A DNA stretch of 64,000 nucleotides from Muribaculaceae bacterium (GTDB lineage: Bacteria; Bacillota; Clostridia; Lachnospirales; Lachnospiraceae), in the NCBI GenBank assembly GCA_023666425.1, contig JAMPCA010000001.1, forward strand, positions 951,329 to 1,015,328, written 5' to 3'. Each line of letters opens with the position of its first letter. The stretch's first letter is position 1. Below are positions 44,800 to 54,068 of the stretch, in pieces. A program made the translations under genes and the position numbers. The notes beneath the pieces were generated by a model, which saw only the letters and a list, made by a program, of their open reading frames with translations, was not told where the DNA came from and did not search any database.

Positions 44800-46475
44800 A
44801 GATTACTCTCCTTCTTTTCCTTCACGTTCACAAACTTTCTTCCGTTGTAGCTGATATATCCCTCGCCGTCCTCCAGATCCACCGTCGTCAGTGCATAATC
44901 TCCCGAATCATACTCAATCGCCATCGGGTGGGCAGCCCCGGGCGTGCGGACGCGCAAAAGCACCGCATACCTCTCTCCGGCGCGGACATCCTCCGGCGCA
45001 TGAAAGTCAATCGTATAATAGCCCGCCTGCTTGAGTTTCCCGGACGCCACCCGCACCCGGTTCTCAAAAGAATCCTCATCGACAAAATCATGGACGATAT
45101 ATATATCGTACTCCGTGTCCGCGCCCGTCGCATAGAAAGCCGCCGCACGCACCGTCTCATCGCCTCTGGCCGTGAACACATTTGCCCCATAGATTTCCTC
45201 GCTGTCATACCCCATCTTGCCCACCCAGCCGCAGAGATCGCTCTGATAAATATTGTCGTAATTATTCACCGGCTCCACCCGGGTGTAGACCACATTGTGG
45301 GTGCCAATGTTCGTATCGTAGTAGGACACATAGAAAACGCCGTCCTCCCCGAACGTCTCCCCCCAGCTGTTCTGGCAGATAAAAGCGCCGTCCCCCTCAA
45401 GGGGCGTGTTAAAATTCTCACTGGGATAATTGTCGTCCCAGCCAATAATCACTACATCATGGTTGGGTTTTTCCGTGCCGATGTAACAGTAGGCGCTTGT
45501 CTCCCTGTTATAATAGGCCGGGTTTCCGCCGGAGCTCTGTATCGTACTGTAAAGCGAGGACTGTACGCCGCCATACTGAAAAACCGCCGCTTTGATCGCC
45601 TCGTAGCTCTTTCCGTCAATGATGCGCATCTCCTGCACATGGCGAACCGCATCGAGGGAAGCATCCGTCTCTCCGTCCCCATAGGGGTCGTCCTTCTCGT
45701 AGACCGGCCCCTGCCACGCCGCCAGATACGCCATACCCATCGTATACTCGCCGCCGTCGTACTGGTTCACATGGAAGGAATTGCTCATCGTCATGTGATC
45801 CACCGAAAACAGCTCCTGCTCCTCCGGGTACAGGGAAGACTCCAGCGCGCTGGTAGCCGCAAAAGCCCAGCAGGTTCCGTAACTTCCCTGATTGCGGATG
45901 GCCGAAAGCCGCCCCTTCTCCCGCAGGTCATAGCGCGCCGGAACAATCGAGCTGTTGTCCGTATCTGCCGCCGTCACCGTATTCTCCGCAATGTCAAAGC
46001 TGTAGCTGTAATCCAGAAGTCCCGCCAGATCCTCCAGACTTACATAAAGCCCGCCGTCCAGCTCGGCAAGCCCCGAGACCAGCCGCACCGTTTCACCATT
46101 CAGCTGCGCTTCCTGCTCCCCCACGGTCATGGAGGCGGACTGATTGTGCTTTTCCACCAAAAGATGCATCCCGTCATACACATGGACGCTGCAATTTAAG
46201 GCGTCGCGCAGCATCGCCACCGGAATCATAATTCCCCGGTCTTTGTTCATGTAAAAATGCAGATCCTCGCTGGTGTACTCCTGGCTGTCGATGATAACCG
46301 TCAAAATGGCGGAATTCACATCGGCCGCCACAATGGGATTCCATACCGTCTGATCGAGATCCGCACCGCGGAACTCTCCCACGCCGGAGGTACCCAGTCC
46401 CAGGATTTGAAATTTAAACAGAAAAATCCCTGCCAGTATCAGGGTAAAAGCTATAAATCGTTTCGAGTATTTCAA
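44769..46475 (-). CDS. Secreted papain-like (C1 family) peptidase with lectin-like C-terminal region
   Basis: 568 residues with an uncleaved-looking or signal-type N-terminal span. A region (about 55-170) resembles a copper amine oxidase N-type domain (VAMLRDALNCSVHVYDGMHL). The papain domain follows with Gln/Cys in RNQGSYGTCWAFAA, His in PNHDVVIIGWDD and Asn in CQNSWGETF. A C-terminal lectin-like part ends in KESNLCIKAF. The start codon is TTG 46475, overlapping the methyltransferase stop as TTGA, with GGAG about 9 nt ahead. It probably degrades cell-surface or dietary protein. Confidence 0.88.
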   Translation of the reverse strand: MKYSKRFIAFTLILAGIFLFKFQILGLGTSGVGEFRGADLDQTVWNPIVAADVNSAILTVIIDSQEYTSEDLHFYMNKDRGIMIPVAMLRDALNCSVHVYDGMHLLVEKHNQSASMTVGEQEAQLNGETVRLVSGLAELDGGLYVSLEDLAGLLDYSYSFDIAENTVTAADTDNSSIVPARYDLREKGRLSAIRNQGSYGTCWAFAATSALESSLYPEEQELFSVDHMTMSNSFHVNQYDGGEYTMGMAYLAAWQGPVYEKDDPYGDGETDASLDAVRHVQEMRIIDGKSYEAIKAAVFQYGGVQSSLYSTIQSSGGNPAYYNRETSAYCYIGTEKPNHDVVIIGWDDNYPSENFNTPLEGDGAFICQNSWGETFGEDGVFYVSYYDTNIGTHNVVYTRVEPVNNYDNIYQSDLCGWVGKMGYDSEEIYGANVFTARGDETVRAAAFYATGADTEYDIYIVHDFVDEDSFENRVRVASGKLKQAGYYTIDFHAPEDVRAGERYAVLLRVRTPGAAHPMAIEYDSGDYALTTVDLEDGEGYISYNGRKFVNVKEKKESNLCIKAFTRNR

Positions 46476-47644
46476 TGCTGTCCATCTCCCGCAGGCTTAT
46501 TTCCGCGCTTCGGCGGCTTCGGCCCCATAAACTGATAAAAATAGGTCTTGATCATGCCATTGTACAGCTTGCGGTTTTTATCGGCTCTCCTTCCGATATA
46601 GCGCTCCGCCTCCTCATAGCCCGTGATCATGTAAAGCGACCAGCTGTCAAGCCTCGCGTAAGCCTCCCCAATCTCTCTGTACAGCCCCGGCAGGCTCTTT
46701 TTATCCTCCATCCGCTCCCCATATGGCGGATTTGTAATCACAAAACCATACTTTTTGGGGTGGCGCAACTCTGCCACGGAACGCTGCTGCAGATGGATCA
46801 TATGCTCCACCCCGGCGCGCTTCGCATTCTCCCTCGCCGCACGCACCACCTCCGCATCAATATCGTAGCCCTGAATGTCCACGGAGCCCCCGGGTTCGAC
46901 GAGCTCCTGCGCCTCCTCCAACGCCTCATTCCAGAGCGGTCTGTCCACAAGGCCTGTCCAGTGCTCCGCGGTAAATTTCCGGTTCATTCCCGGCGCTATG
47001 TTCGCGGCCATCATCGCCGCCTCAATGAGAAAGGTGCCGCTGCCGCAAAACGGGTCTACCAGAATCCGGTCCCGCTTCCACGGCGTCAGAAGAATCAGAG
47101 CCGCCGCAAGGGTCTCCGTGAGCGGCGCACGGCTGGACAAAAGCCGGTAGCCCCGCTTGTGCAGAGAATCCCCCGAGCTGTCAATCGTCACCATCACCTC
47201 ATCCTTTAATATAAAGATGCGAACCGGATAGTCCGCCCCCTCCTCCGGAAACCATTCCAGATGGTAGGATTCTTTCAGCCGCTCCACCATCGCCTTCTTC
47301 GCGATGGACTGAATGTCGGAGGGGCTGAACAGCCGGCTTTTGATGGAGGAGGCTTTTGTCACCCAGAAACGCCCGTCCTTTGGAATGTACTCCTCCCACG
47401 GCAGCGCCTTAATCCCCTCAAAAAGTTCGTCGAAAGTGGTCGCGGCAAAGCGTCCCACCAAAAGCAGCACCCTCTCTGCGCTGCGCAGAAACACATTCGC
47501 CCGGCAGATGGCCTCTGCATCTCCCGCGAAGGTCACACGGCCATCCTCCACCCGGGTAATCTCATACCCAAGATCATATATCTCCCGTTTTGTCACAGCC
47601 TCCAGCCCAAAATGGCAGGGCGCCACAAGCTCAAATGTTTTCAT
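46472..47644 (-). CDS. THUMP-domain class I RNA methyltransferase (RlmL/YpsC family)
   Basis: 390 residues. The THUMP domain (about 40-160, with FVTKASSIKSRLFSPSDIQS) is followed by a Rossmann methyltransferase with DPFCGSGTFLIEAA and the N6/N2-type catalytic motif TNPPYGER. It would methylate N2 of a guanine in 23S rRNA. First gene of the four-gene run with linked stop/start codons. Confidence 0.92.
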   Translation of the reverse strand: MKTFELVAPCHFGLEAVTKREIYDLGYEITRVEDGRVTFAGDAEAICRANVFLRSAERVLLLVGRFAATTFDELFEGIKALPWEEYIPKDGRFWVTKASSIKSRLFSPSDIQSIAKKAMVERLKESYHLEWFPEEGADYPVRIFILKDEVMVTIDSSGDSLHKRGYRLLSSRAPLTETLAAALILLTPWKRDRILVDPFCGSGTFLIEAAMMAANIAPGMNRKFTAEHWTGLVDRPLWNEALEEAQELVEPGGSVDIQGYDIDAEVVRAARENAKRAGVEHMIHLQQRSVAELRHPKKYGFVITNPPYGERMEDKKSLPGLYREIGEAYARLDSWSLYMITGYEEAERYIGRRADKNRKLYNGMIKTYFYQFMGPKPPKRGNKPAGDGQH

Positions 47645-47716
47645 ATCCCACCTGCAATTCTTTTATCGTCAGTCTCTATCATTGTTACACATTTGCGCCA
47701 TTTTTGAAATAGTTTT

Positions 47717-48010
47717 TTAAACTTTTTTCATCGCCTCATAGCCGCCCACCACGGTTGCCACCGAATAGCCCTGCCGCCCCAGCGTGCGGGCAAGCTGCAT
47801 GCTTCCCCCGCCGTGCTCGCAGTAGAGCACCAGCCTGCGGTTTCTGGGCAGGCGGACGCGTCCCTGCTCGATTTCATCATAGCGGTAATTCACCGCCCCC
47901 GGCCAGTGCCCGGCGCGAAAATCCTTCCGGTCGCGGATATCAATGAGCAGCCCCCGGCTGTTCTTTAGCGTCTGATCCAGCTCCGCTGCATACACCAGAT
48001 CGAAATCCAT
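47717..48010 (-). CDS. Single-domain rhodanese-like protein
   Basis: 97 residues, one complete rhodanese fold with LLIDIRDRKDFRAGHWPGA and an active-site loop VLYCEHGGGSMQLARTL whose Cys takes the sulfur. AAGGGGGGAAAT lies ahead of the ATG. It would move sulfane sulfur between acceptors; the partner is unknown. It is separated from the methyltransferase by 72 nt and may be on the same transcript. Confidence 0.9.
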   Translation of the reverse strand: MDFDLVYAAELDQTLKNSRGLLIDIRDRKDFRAGHWPGAVNYRYDEIEQGRVRLPRNRRLVLYCEHGGGSMQLARTLGRQGYSVATVVGGYEAMKKV

Positions 48011-48072
48011 AAGATTTCCCCCCTTCGATATTCTACATGATAAGGAACGAAGCTTCCTGAAAAATAAGAAAA

Positions 48073-48106
48073 CAGATTACAAAAAAGATTTCTGTAATCT
48101 GCTTTC
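48073..48106 (-). terminator. Terminator after the Asn/Ala/Ser-rich small gene
   Basis: On the minus strand CAGATTAC / GTAATCTG arms enclose a short loop and are followed by TTTTCTTATTTTT. Confidence 0.75.
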
Positions 48107-48170
48107 TATTATTGTATGCGGTTTTTCCTGAGCTGTTCATTTCTCCCATGCACAGCGCAAAGCAGGCTCC

Positions 48171-48353
48171 CTATCTGCAGTCTGCAGCGTCAGAAGCATT
48201 CGATGCATTGGATGCGTTCGACGCCTTGTTGCTTGCATTGGACGCATTGCTTGCATTCTTCGCATTCTTCGCGTTTGTTGCATTGCTTGCCTTGTTGCCT
48301 GCCTTGTTGCTTGCATTACTTGCATTGCTTGCATTAGTACTATTGTTCGCCAT
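48171..48353 (-). CDS. 60-residue Asn/Ala/Ser/Lys repeat protein
   Basis: Starts at ATG 48353 with a strong AGGAGGTAG 7 nt ahead and ends in a natural stop, followed by a terminator, so it is a real transcription unit. The translation is almost wholly a three-residue repeat (N-A-S, N-K-A, N-A-K), about 19 units, ending in SDAADCR with a lone Cys. There is no signal peptide, span or hydrophobic core, so it must be unfolded and basic. It somewhat recalls gamma-type spore proteins rich in Asn and Gln, but no SASP motif is present. Function unknown. Confidence 0.6.
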   Translation of the reverse strand: MANNSTNASNASNASNKAGNKASNATNAKNAKNASNASNASNKASNASNASNASDAADCR

Positions 48354-48477
48354 ACGATTGCTACCTCCTGGTAAGGTTCATTTATTTGTTACAAGAGGTA
48401 GTTTCTCTATAATACAGCGAAATATACTAAAAATGCTCTGGATATTTTTTCCATTTTACCGCACGGCAGACCCTGTC

Positions 48478-49161
48478 CTACGACATTCTCCTTATGGCCG
48501 CGCCGAATGCCGCCCTTGAAAATTCCCTCTTGTAGACGGCGCGCATGATCAGATACTGTATGCCAAGCCCCGCCAGCAAAAGCACATAGGCGCAAATGAT
48601 GCTGGCCGCCGGAGAGAGCGTCAGCTGCCAGCCGTTGTCGGAAATGACAGCCTCCAAAAGACCCCTGGTAAAGGAGTAGCCTATCATAACAACATACAGA
48701 ATCACAAGCGAAGGAACAAAAAATTTGTAGACAAATCCAAAGTACACTAAAAGCAGAAAATCCATGACGCCAATCACAAAAATATCCTGAAGCTCCCAGA
48801 CGCCGCCTCCCAGCCCGACGCTCACCAGCCGTATGAGCACGATGATTGTCAGGGAAAAGAGCGACCCCGCCCCGGAAACCATCACGGGAATGGAGGTCTG
48901 CAGCTTTTTCTTATAGGCGGATGTCTGCGCCAGACTTCCCACGTCCATGGATATGATCATCTGCGCCGGAAACATCATTGCGCAAAGCATAAAAAGCGCT
49001 CCCATCTCAAAACCCGAGTTCCTCATATAAGTCGTCCTCATCGGAGGAATGCATTCCAGGACCAGGCCGACGACAAAGAAGATTATGCACATCGCCATAT
49101 TTCCCTTCATGCTAAGACCATATTTTATCAGCTTAAGCCCCATTTTAAAATCATCTTTCAT
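48478..49161 (-). CDS. ABC transporter membrane subunit (YtrA-type operon), distal
   Basis: 227 residues with about six spans (for example MAMCIIFFVVGLVLECIPP and YVLLLAGLGIQYLIM). It overlaps the preceding permease gene by 11 nt and has AAAGGAAG ahead of its ATG. It and the preceding permease would be the membrane part served by the upstream ATPase. Substrate unknown. Confidence 0.75.
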   Translation of the reverse strand: MKDDFKMGLKLIKYGLSMKGNMAMCIIFFVVGLVLECIPPMRTTYMRNSGFEMGALFMLCAMMFPAQMIISMDVGSLAQTSAYKKKLQTSIPVMVSGAGSLFSLTIIVLIRLVSVGLGGGVWELQDIFVIGVMDFLLLVYFGFVYKFFVPSLVILYVVMIGYSFTRGLLEAVISDNGWQLTLSPAASIICAYVLLLAGLGIQYLIMRAVYKREFSRAAFGAAIRRMS

Positions 49162-49768
49162 AGTAGCTTCCTTTCACACAATAGCCCACATGCCATACTG
49201 TAAACACACTCACGCCAGCCGCCAGCAGGATTGCCGCTGCCAGCTCCGCCAGCCATACTGCCGCGCTCTTTTCCAAATACATCGCCGGAAGCGCAATCGC
49301 AAGGTAGGGAAGCATCGCCGCCAGGCCAAACGTCATATGCAGCTGAAAAACCAGCACATGCCTTGTCAGGTTCAAAACCGCCGTCGCCACCGCGTAAACC
49401 GCCAGCGCGCTCACAAAGCACTGTCTCTCCCCGGTCAGCGCGAACCAGACCAGACCGTAAACCAGCAGATAAATAAGTCTGCGCAGACAGTCCCCCATCA
49501 CCGCTTTATGCAAAAGGGCAATTCCCTTTTGGGAGGTCTTAAACATGTCCATACCGGACGCCTCCCTGCTCAGCAGGCCTCCAAACAGCCAGTAATCCAT
49601 CAGAATCTCAAAGACGAGCATGTAGGAAAACCAGATCAGACCGTTCACCAGCGACGGCGGCTGGGAAAAGGGAAGAGACACTACGAAAAAACCAATGGGT
49701 ATGAAAAACATCAGCACCCACCAGCTCACGGGGACAAAAACCCTGTAACTTGCCATAATTTTAGCCAT
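49151..49768 (-). CDS. ABC transporter membrane subunit (YtrA-type operon), proximal
   Basis: 205 residues, five to six spans, no recognised motif. The start overlaps the ATPase stop by 8 nt, so translation is coupled. Order and overlaps fit a YtrA-ATPase-permease-permease unit, but the family of the permease cannot be named. Confidence 0.75.
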   Translation of the reverse strand: MAKIMASYRVFVPVSWWVLMFFIPIGFFVVSLPFSQPPSLVNGLIWFSYMLVFEILMDYWLFGGLLSREASGMDMFKTSQKGIALLHKAVMGDCLRRLIYLLVYGLVWFALTGERQCFVSALAVYAVATAVLNLTRHVLVFQLHMTFGLAAMLPYLAIALPAMYLEKSAAVWLAELAAAILLAAGVSVFTVWHVGYCVKGSYYER

Positions 49769-50687
49769 TTTCCGCCCCCCGTCTGCGCTTAGCGTCTACC
49801 AGAAGCGAGTAGTTCTTCATCACCGCCACGCTGATCTGGGAGAGCGTCGGCGTCTCCACGCTCACATTGCAACCCGCGAGGGCGTCCAGCTTATCCGCCT
49901 TGCAGATGCCCTCGAAGCCAAACTTATTCGAACTCATACTGTACATGGCAGCGCGCGCCTTCTCTATATACTCTTCATCTCCCTTTACCAGCAGATATTT
50001 CTCCTTCAGATCCTCCACAAAGCCTGCCTCCGCAATCTGCCCGTGCGCCATGATGATTGCATAATCCGTGACATTTTCCATGTCGGCTATATTGTGGGTG
50101 GAGAAAAAGACGCTGCGCTTTCCCTCGTCCTCCAGCAGATAATCCCTTATCATCTCGCAGAGCTTATCGCGCATCAGGGGATCTAAGGGCGACGCAGGCT
50201 CATCCATGATCAAAAGCTCGGTATCCCGCGCCATAATTCCGGCGATCATCAGCTTCATGCGGTTTCCGTCGGACAGCGCGCTGATTTTTTTCTTACCGTC
50301 CCCCATGTCGATTGCGAGCTCCCTGCACCACTGCTTAAAGCGGTCCTCGTGAAACCCCTGAAAAAGCAGGCTGCTGACAGAAGCCACCTGGCCTGCCCGC
50401 CACTGGGGCAGATAGTAATTCCCGGGGCCGGTATAGCCGATTTTCTCCTTCACCACCGGATTTTCCTCCCGGTCTTTGTCGCTGTAGCTGCCAAAATATG
50501 TGAGCTTTCCCTTATAATCCAGCCGGATTCCCGACAAAATGTTGAGCAGCGTCGTCTTTCCCGCACCATTTTCTCCGATCAGCGCTGTCGCAAAGCCCTT
50601 CGGAATCAGAAGCTGCGGTATATGCAATGTAAAATTCTTAAACTGTTTGACGATCTCCTGCCCCTCGATCACATAACTCAAATCCAT
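49761..50687 (-). CDS. ABC transporter ATP-binding protein (YtrA-type operon)
   Basis: 308 residues. Walker A GENGAGKT, a degenerate signature LSDGNRMKL in place of LSGGQ, Walker B LLIMDEPASPLD and switch His in FSTHNIADM. About 90 residues beyond the ATPase core at the C-terminus are typical of ABC-2 type exporters. The start at ATG 50687 has GGAGGGAG ahead; an ATG-like TTG two codons earlier is less likely. It follows the GntR gene by 14 nt. Confidence 0.9.
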   Translation of the reverse strand: MDLSYVIEGQEIVKQFKNFTLHIPQLLIPKGFATALIGENGAGKTTLLNILSGIRLDYKGKLTYFGSYSDKDREENPVVKEKIGYTGPGNYYLPQWRAGQVASVSSLLFQGFHEDRFKQWCRELAIDMGDGKKKISALSDGNRMKLMIAGIMARDTELLIMDEPASPLDPLMRDKLCEMIRDYLLEDEGKRSVFFSTHNIADMENVTDYAIIMAHGQIAEAGFVEDLKEKYLLVKGDEEYIEKARAAMYSMSSNKFGFEGICKADKLDALAGCNVSVETPTLSQISVAVMKNYSLLVDAKRRRGAENG

Positions 50688-50701
50688 TTTCAAGCTCCCT
50701 C

Positions 50702-51079
50702 CTATTCACTGTCTTTCATCATAAGCAGAGCCTCTAAGGTCTCTCTCAGCTCTGCATCGCTCATTCCCGCAATCCCTGCGGCGGTGATTGCCTCCGAGAG
50801 AGCCTCCTCCACCTTCCGGAGATGCTGCTCTTTTAGCATCTCACTGTCCTGCGCGTTTACATAGAAGCCCTTGCCCTGCACAGCCGTAACCAGCCCCTCC
50901 GCCTCGAGCTGTTCATAGGCCTTCATCGTCGTAATCACGCTGATTTTCAGCTCTCTGGCCAGCCCACGGATCGAAGGCAGATACTCCCCCTGCGCGTACT
51001 TCCCGCCCAGAATATCCACCCTGAACTGCTCCGCGATCTGTTGGTAGATCGGCACTCCAGAGTTCTGCAATATTTTCAT
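50702..51079 (-). CDS. GntR family regulator, YtrA subfamily
   Basis: 125 residues. A winged helix (IYQQIAEQFRVDILGGKYAQ, then LPSIRGLARELKISVITTMKAY) is followed by only a short helical dimerisation segment, which marks the YtrA subgroup that represses ABC operons. The start at ATG 51079 has AGAGGTGAG ahead. It heads its own operon, and a large dyad overlaps its promoter. Confidence 0.9.
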   Translation of the reverse strand: MKILQNSGVPIYQQIAEQFRVDILGGKYAQGEYLPSIRGLARELKISVITTMKAYEQLEAEGLVTAVQGKGFYVNAQDSEMLKEQHLRKVEEALSEAITAAGIAGMSDAELRETLEALLMMKDSE

Positions 51080-51107
51080 CCACTCACCTCTCATCCCAAT
51101 TTGTTTC

Positions 51108-51173
51108 GGTGTACATAATAAACAGCATTTCTGTTTATGTGTTATATATACACCTTATACAGAATTCTGTCAA
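51108..51173 (-). promoter_or_regulatory. YtrA-type operon promoter with nested dyads
   Basis: On the minus strand TTGACA (51168-51173) is 17 nt from TATATA (51145-51150). Downstream, ATAAACAG and CTGTTTAT (51118-51125, 51131-51138) form an inner dyad inside an outer GGTGTA/TACACC pair (51108-51113, 51149-51154). This is a natural autoregulation site for the GntR protein. Confidence 0.7.
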
Positions 51174-51217
51174 TACCTTTTTTAAAATTTTTGTGAATTG
51201 GAAGCTTTTTCTCCTCC

Positions 51218-52306
51218 TTACGTCAGTCCCCGTCTCCGCCGCACCCGGCTCAGATGCTGTTCAAAATATCCCTTATTGATAAACTCCGCCAGCGCATACT
51301 GCTCCAGCACCGGAACCGTGCACGAAAAAGCGCCGCTGGTGCTCTGATAGCGGTCAAGGAGCGGCGGCGGCAAAATCATGTAGCCCATGCGGATGGAGGG
51401 AGACAGGCTCTTGGAAAATGTATTGATGTAGATCACTGAGCTGCTGTCATCCAGCATGAACAGTGTTTCAATGGGTTTTCCCGGCATAAAAAATTCACTG
51501 TCAAAATCGTCCTCTACGATATAACAGTGGTTTTTTCTCGCCCAGTCCAGATATTCACAGCGTTTGCCGATGGAGGCCGTCACCCCGGAAGGGTAGCTGT
51601 GAAACGGCGTCACATGCAGCACCTGCGCACGGCTTTTTTCCAGCTCCGTGCTTTTGATCCCGTCCTCTCCCATCGCAAGCAGCTCACAGACCGCTCCCGT
51701 GCCCTCGTAGACTCTCTGTATCTGGTGGTAGGAGGGATTCTCGATGCCGTAAAGCTTGTCGCGCCCCAGCACCCGCGCCACTGTCCCGTACAGGTGCTCT
51801 GCCCCGGAGCCGATGATGATCTGCTTCGGCTGGGCGAACAGCCCCCGGTAGCGCAAAAGGTAGGAGGCGATACTGTTGCGGAGTATGGCGCAGCCCTCGT
51901 TGGGGGAGCGCCGCAAAAGCGCCTCCCCATAATCGGTAATCACAGAGCGCACTGTCTTAAAATACAGCGAATAAGGAAAATCCCCAGACCGCCCCTCCCC
52001 CTTCACGGGCTCCTCCGAAAGCAGCTCAAGGCTCTCACCGCTCTTTTGTGCGCCGGTAAATCCGTGAAGCCCGCAGACATAGTAGCCGCTCCGCTCCCGG
52101 GGCTCGATATAGCCCTCCTCCTTTAACATCTGGTACGCGTTTTCCACCGTAATCAGGCTGACGCCCAGATGATCTGCCAGCGCCCGCTTCGAGGGAAGCT
52201 TTTCGCCCTTTTTCAGCGTCCCTTTCTGAATGTCCTGCTTAATCATCTTATAAATATAGTAGTAGCGCGGTGTGTCCCCGCGCTTTTTAAGATTATAGGT
52301 CAGCAT
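51218..52306 (-). CDS. MocR/PdxR-type regulator, C-terminally truncated
   Basis: 362 residues where intact members have about 460. The GntR-type winged helix (residues 15-75: YYYIYKMIKQDIQKGTLKKG, SKRALADHLGVSLITVENAY) is joined to a fold-type I aminotransferase domain, with the PLP Lys in NTFSKSLSPSIRMGY and the AspPLP segment VEDDFDSEF. The frame ends at RVRRRRGLT just where the C-terminal small domain should begin, so about 100 residues are absent. The remainder is not visible in any frame downstream, where the YtrA promoter begins. The start at ATG 52306 has AAGGAG ahead. Confidence 0.8.
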   Translation of the reverse strand: MLTYNLKKRGDTPRYYYIYKMIKQDIQKGTLKKGEKLPSKRALADHLGVSLITVENAYQMLKEEGYIEPRERSGYYVCGLHGFTGAQKSGESLELLSEEPVKGEGRSGDFPYSLYFKTVRSVITDYGEALLRRSPNEGCAILRNSIASYLLRYRGLFAQPKQIIIGSGAEHLYGTVARVLGRDKLYGIENPSYHQIQRVYEGTGAVCELLAMGEDGIKSTELEKSRAQVLHVTPFHSYPSGVTASIGKRCEYLDWARKNHCYIVEDDFDSEFFMPGKPIETLFMLDDSSSVIYINTFSKSLSPSIRMGYMILPPPLLDRYQSTSGAFSCTVPVLEQYALAEFINKGYFEQHLSRVRRRRGLT

Positions 52307-52329
52307 CTGTTGCTCCTTATAAAATATAT

Positions 52330-53820
52330 CTACTCTGCCTCCGCGGTCAGCTCCGACGACATTTGATACAGTCTGTCTGTAATCGCCGTCACTTCCTCCG
52401 TAATCCGGCTGTTCTCTTCGCTGCATACCAGCGTTTCATTAGAATGTGCTGTCACCTCCTCGGTGATTGCCGAAATAGTCTGTATGTTATCCACAATGAC
52501 AGAATTTGACTGGGCAAGGGCTTTTACCGTATCCGCCAGATCTCCCGACTGCGTGCTGACATTCTGCGTTTTTTCCTCTATTGTGCGGAAAATCTCTGCC
52601 GTCTCGTTTGCCGCCTGCCCCTGAACACTGTTGCTCTCGAGCATTGTCCCTATGACCTTAACGACCATCTCAATCTCCGCAGAGACATTCTGGATCAGCT
52701 CCGTAATATGCATCGTCGCCTCCTGCGTCTGCTTCGCAAGACCGGAAATTTCCGACGCCACAACGGCAAAACCGCGTCCTGCCTCTCCTGCCCTTGCCGC
52801 CTCAATGCTGGCATTTAAAGCAAGCAGGCTCGTCTGTGAAGTGATACCGGTAATAATTCCGACAATGGACTGCATCTGCTCTGTATATTCATTCAGCTTT
52901 CCAAGCTCCGTGGATACCTGTTCACTGACCTCACCAGATTCCTCCACCTTATGAATCAGGGTATCAATTTTTTCATTTCCCTGACTGACTTCTGCCTGCG
53001 CTTTGTCCATATCCTCCTGAATTGCAGAAACTGCAGCTTCCACACTCTGGATAAAACGCTGGATCTCCTCGGTTTTTATCAGCTGGTTCTGGATCGACTC
53101 CGCCGTCTCCCCCGTCCCGCTCGTCACATCTTCCATGGATGTCTTCGTCCGGGTCACGGAACTTTGTAGCAGCCCCATCTTATCATTGACTCCCTCCACA
53201 AGCTCTGCCATTTCATTGGAAACTGCCATTACCCTGTCCAGAAGTCCGGTTGCGTTGTCTTTCTCACGGTTAATCTGTGCGATCTTGTTATCGCTGTTCT
53301 TCTTTAATATTCCTGAAACCATGCAGGCATATACGACAACCAGCAGAATCAGGAAAATTCTGATTTCATAGTCCGGCATGGCTTCCGCGGAAATCCCCTG
53401 AGTAACGGCCACATAAATTACATTGGCAATATTGACAACTGCACAGCTCGCACCCACAAGCACCATATGTCTCATATTACAATACAGGGTAACAATCATC
53501 AAAAGCGGAATCACAAAGCTGAAGGCCAGCATTGACGTTGTGGTAAACAATATAAATGTATAAAAAATTCCATACCCAAAGGCGACAATGTGCTGGATAG
53601 CTTCCGTTTCCGGATTCTTACGATACAAAACAATCGCAGCAATCAGCGGCGCCAGTGCCAAAACTGCAAAAACCGCATAGTATCCGAGCGTGCGGCTTCC
53701 CTTAAAAACTTCGACCAGATATGAGAGTAATAGAACTGCGTTCAACAGTGCATAGGCGATCAGCACCATCTTATTAACGATCTGCTTTTCTGAATTAAGA
53801 GAACGGCTATTTTCCATCAT
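52330..53820 (-). CDS. Methyl-accepting chemotaxis protein with multi-span membrane sensor
   Basis: 496 residues. The N-terminal 190 hold about six membrane spans with little extracellular loop (for example [21 protein letters not shown] and [17 protein letters not shown]). No HAMP domain is obvious. The signalling domain follows, with the conserved tip [20 protein letters not shown] at about 330-350 and a Gly/Ser-free C-terminus ending EAE. AGGAGG lies ahead of ATG 53820. The MocR-type gene follows by 23 nt. Confidence 0.92.
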   Translation of the reverse strand: MMENSRSLNSEKQIVNKMVLIAYALLNAVLLLSYLVEVFKGSRTLGYYAVFAVLALAPLIAAIVLYRKNPETEAIQHIVAFGYGIFYTFILFTTTSMLAFSFVIPLLMIVTLYCNMRHMVLVGASCAVVNIANVIYVAVTQGISAEAMPDYEIRIFLILLVVVYACMVSGILKKNSDNKIAQINREKDNATGLLDRVMAVSNEMAELVEGVNDKMGLLQSSVTRTKTSMEDVTSGTGETAESIQNQLIKTEEIQRFIQSVEAAVSAIQEDMDKAQAEVSQGNEKIDTLIHKVEESGEVSEQVSTELGKLNEYTEQMQSIVGIITGITSQTSLLALNASIEAARAGEAGRGFAVVASEISGLAKQTQEATMHITELIQNVSAEIEMVVKVIGTMLESNSVQGQAANETAEIFRTIEEKTQNVSTQSGDLADTVKALAQSNSVIVDNIQTISAITEEVTAHSNETLVCSEENSRITEEVTAITDRLYQMSSELTAEAE

Positions 53821-53902
53821 AACTCCTCCTTTGTCATGCAACTTCATAAAAATCATACCATAATTCACAAATAATTACTATGTTTTTTACAAAATAAAAA
53901 CA

Positions 53903-53930
53903 CCCTGAAAACATCACGCTTTCAGGGCGC
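53903..53930 (-). terminator. Terminator after tRNA-Arg (ACG)
   Basis: On the minus strand CCCTGAAA / TTTTCAGGG arms around a short loop, followed by TGTTTTTATTTTG. Confidence 0.8.
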
Positions 53931-53936
53931 TATCTA

Positions 53937-54010
53937 CGTGCGCGAGAGGATTCGAACCCCCGACACCTTGGTCCGTAGCCAAGTGCTCTATCCAGCTGAG
54001 CTACGCACAC
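53937..54010 (-). tRNA. tRNA-Arg (ACG)
   Basis: Acceptor GTGTGCG/CGCGCAC, anticodon loop CTACGGA (A34 normally becomes inosine), discriminator base G. Confidence 0.94.
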
Positions 54011-54039
54011 ATATCCGGTATATTTCAACCGCACATAAT

Positions 54040-54068
54040 ATATTAGCAGAGGTTGGATAAAAAATCAA
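54040..54068 (-). promoter_or_regulatory. Promoter of tRNA-Arg (ACG)
   Basis: On the minus strand TTGATT (54063-54068) is 17 nt from TAATAT (54040-54045), 30 nt ahead of the tRNA. Confidence 0.6.

Noticed and set aside
44754-46199. 481-codon open frame on the plus strand
   Set aside because: It lies opposite the papain-like peptidase, whose catalytic motifs are all in frame on the minus strand. The translation is Arg/His/Leu-rich low-information sequence, typical of an antisense shadow in GC-rich DNA.
51080-51217. Frameshifted remainder of the MocR-type gene
   Set aside because: None of the three frames downstream continues the aminotransferase domain; the DNA is promoter and operator. A deletion fits better than a frameshift.
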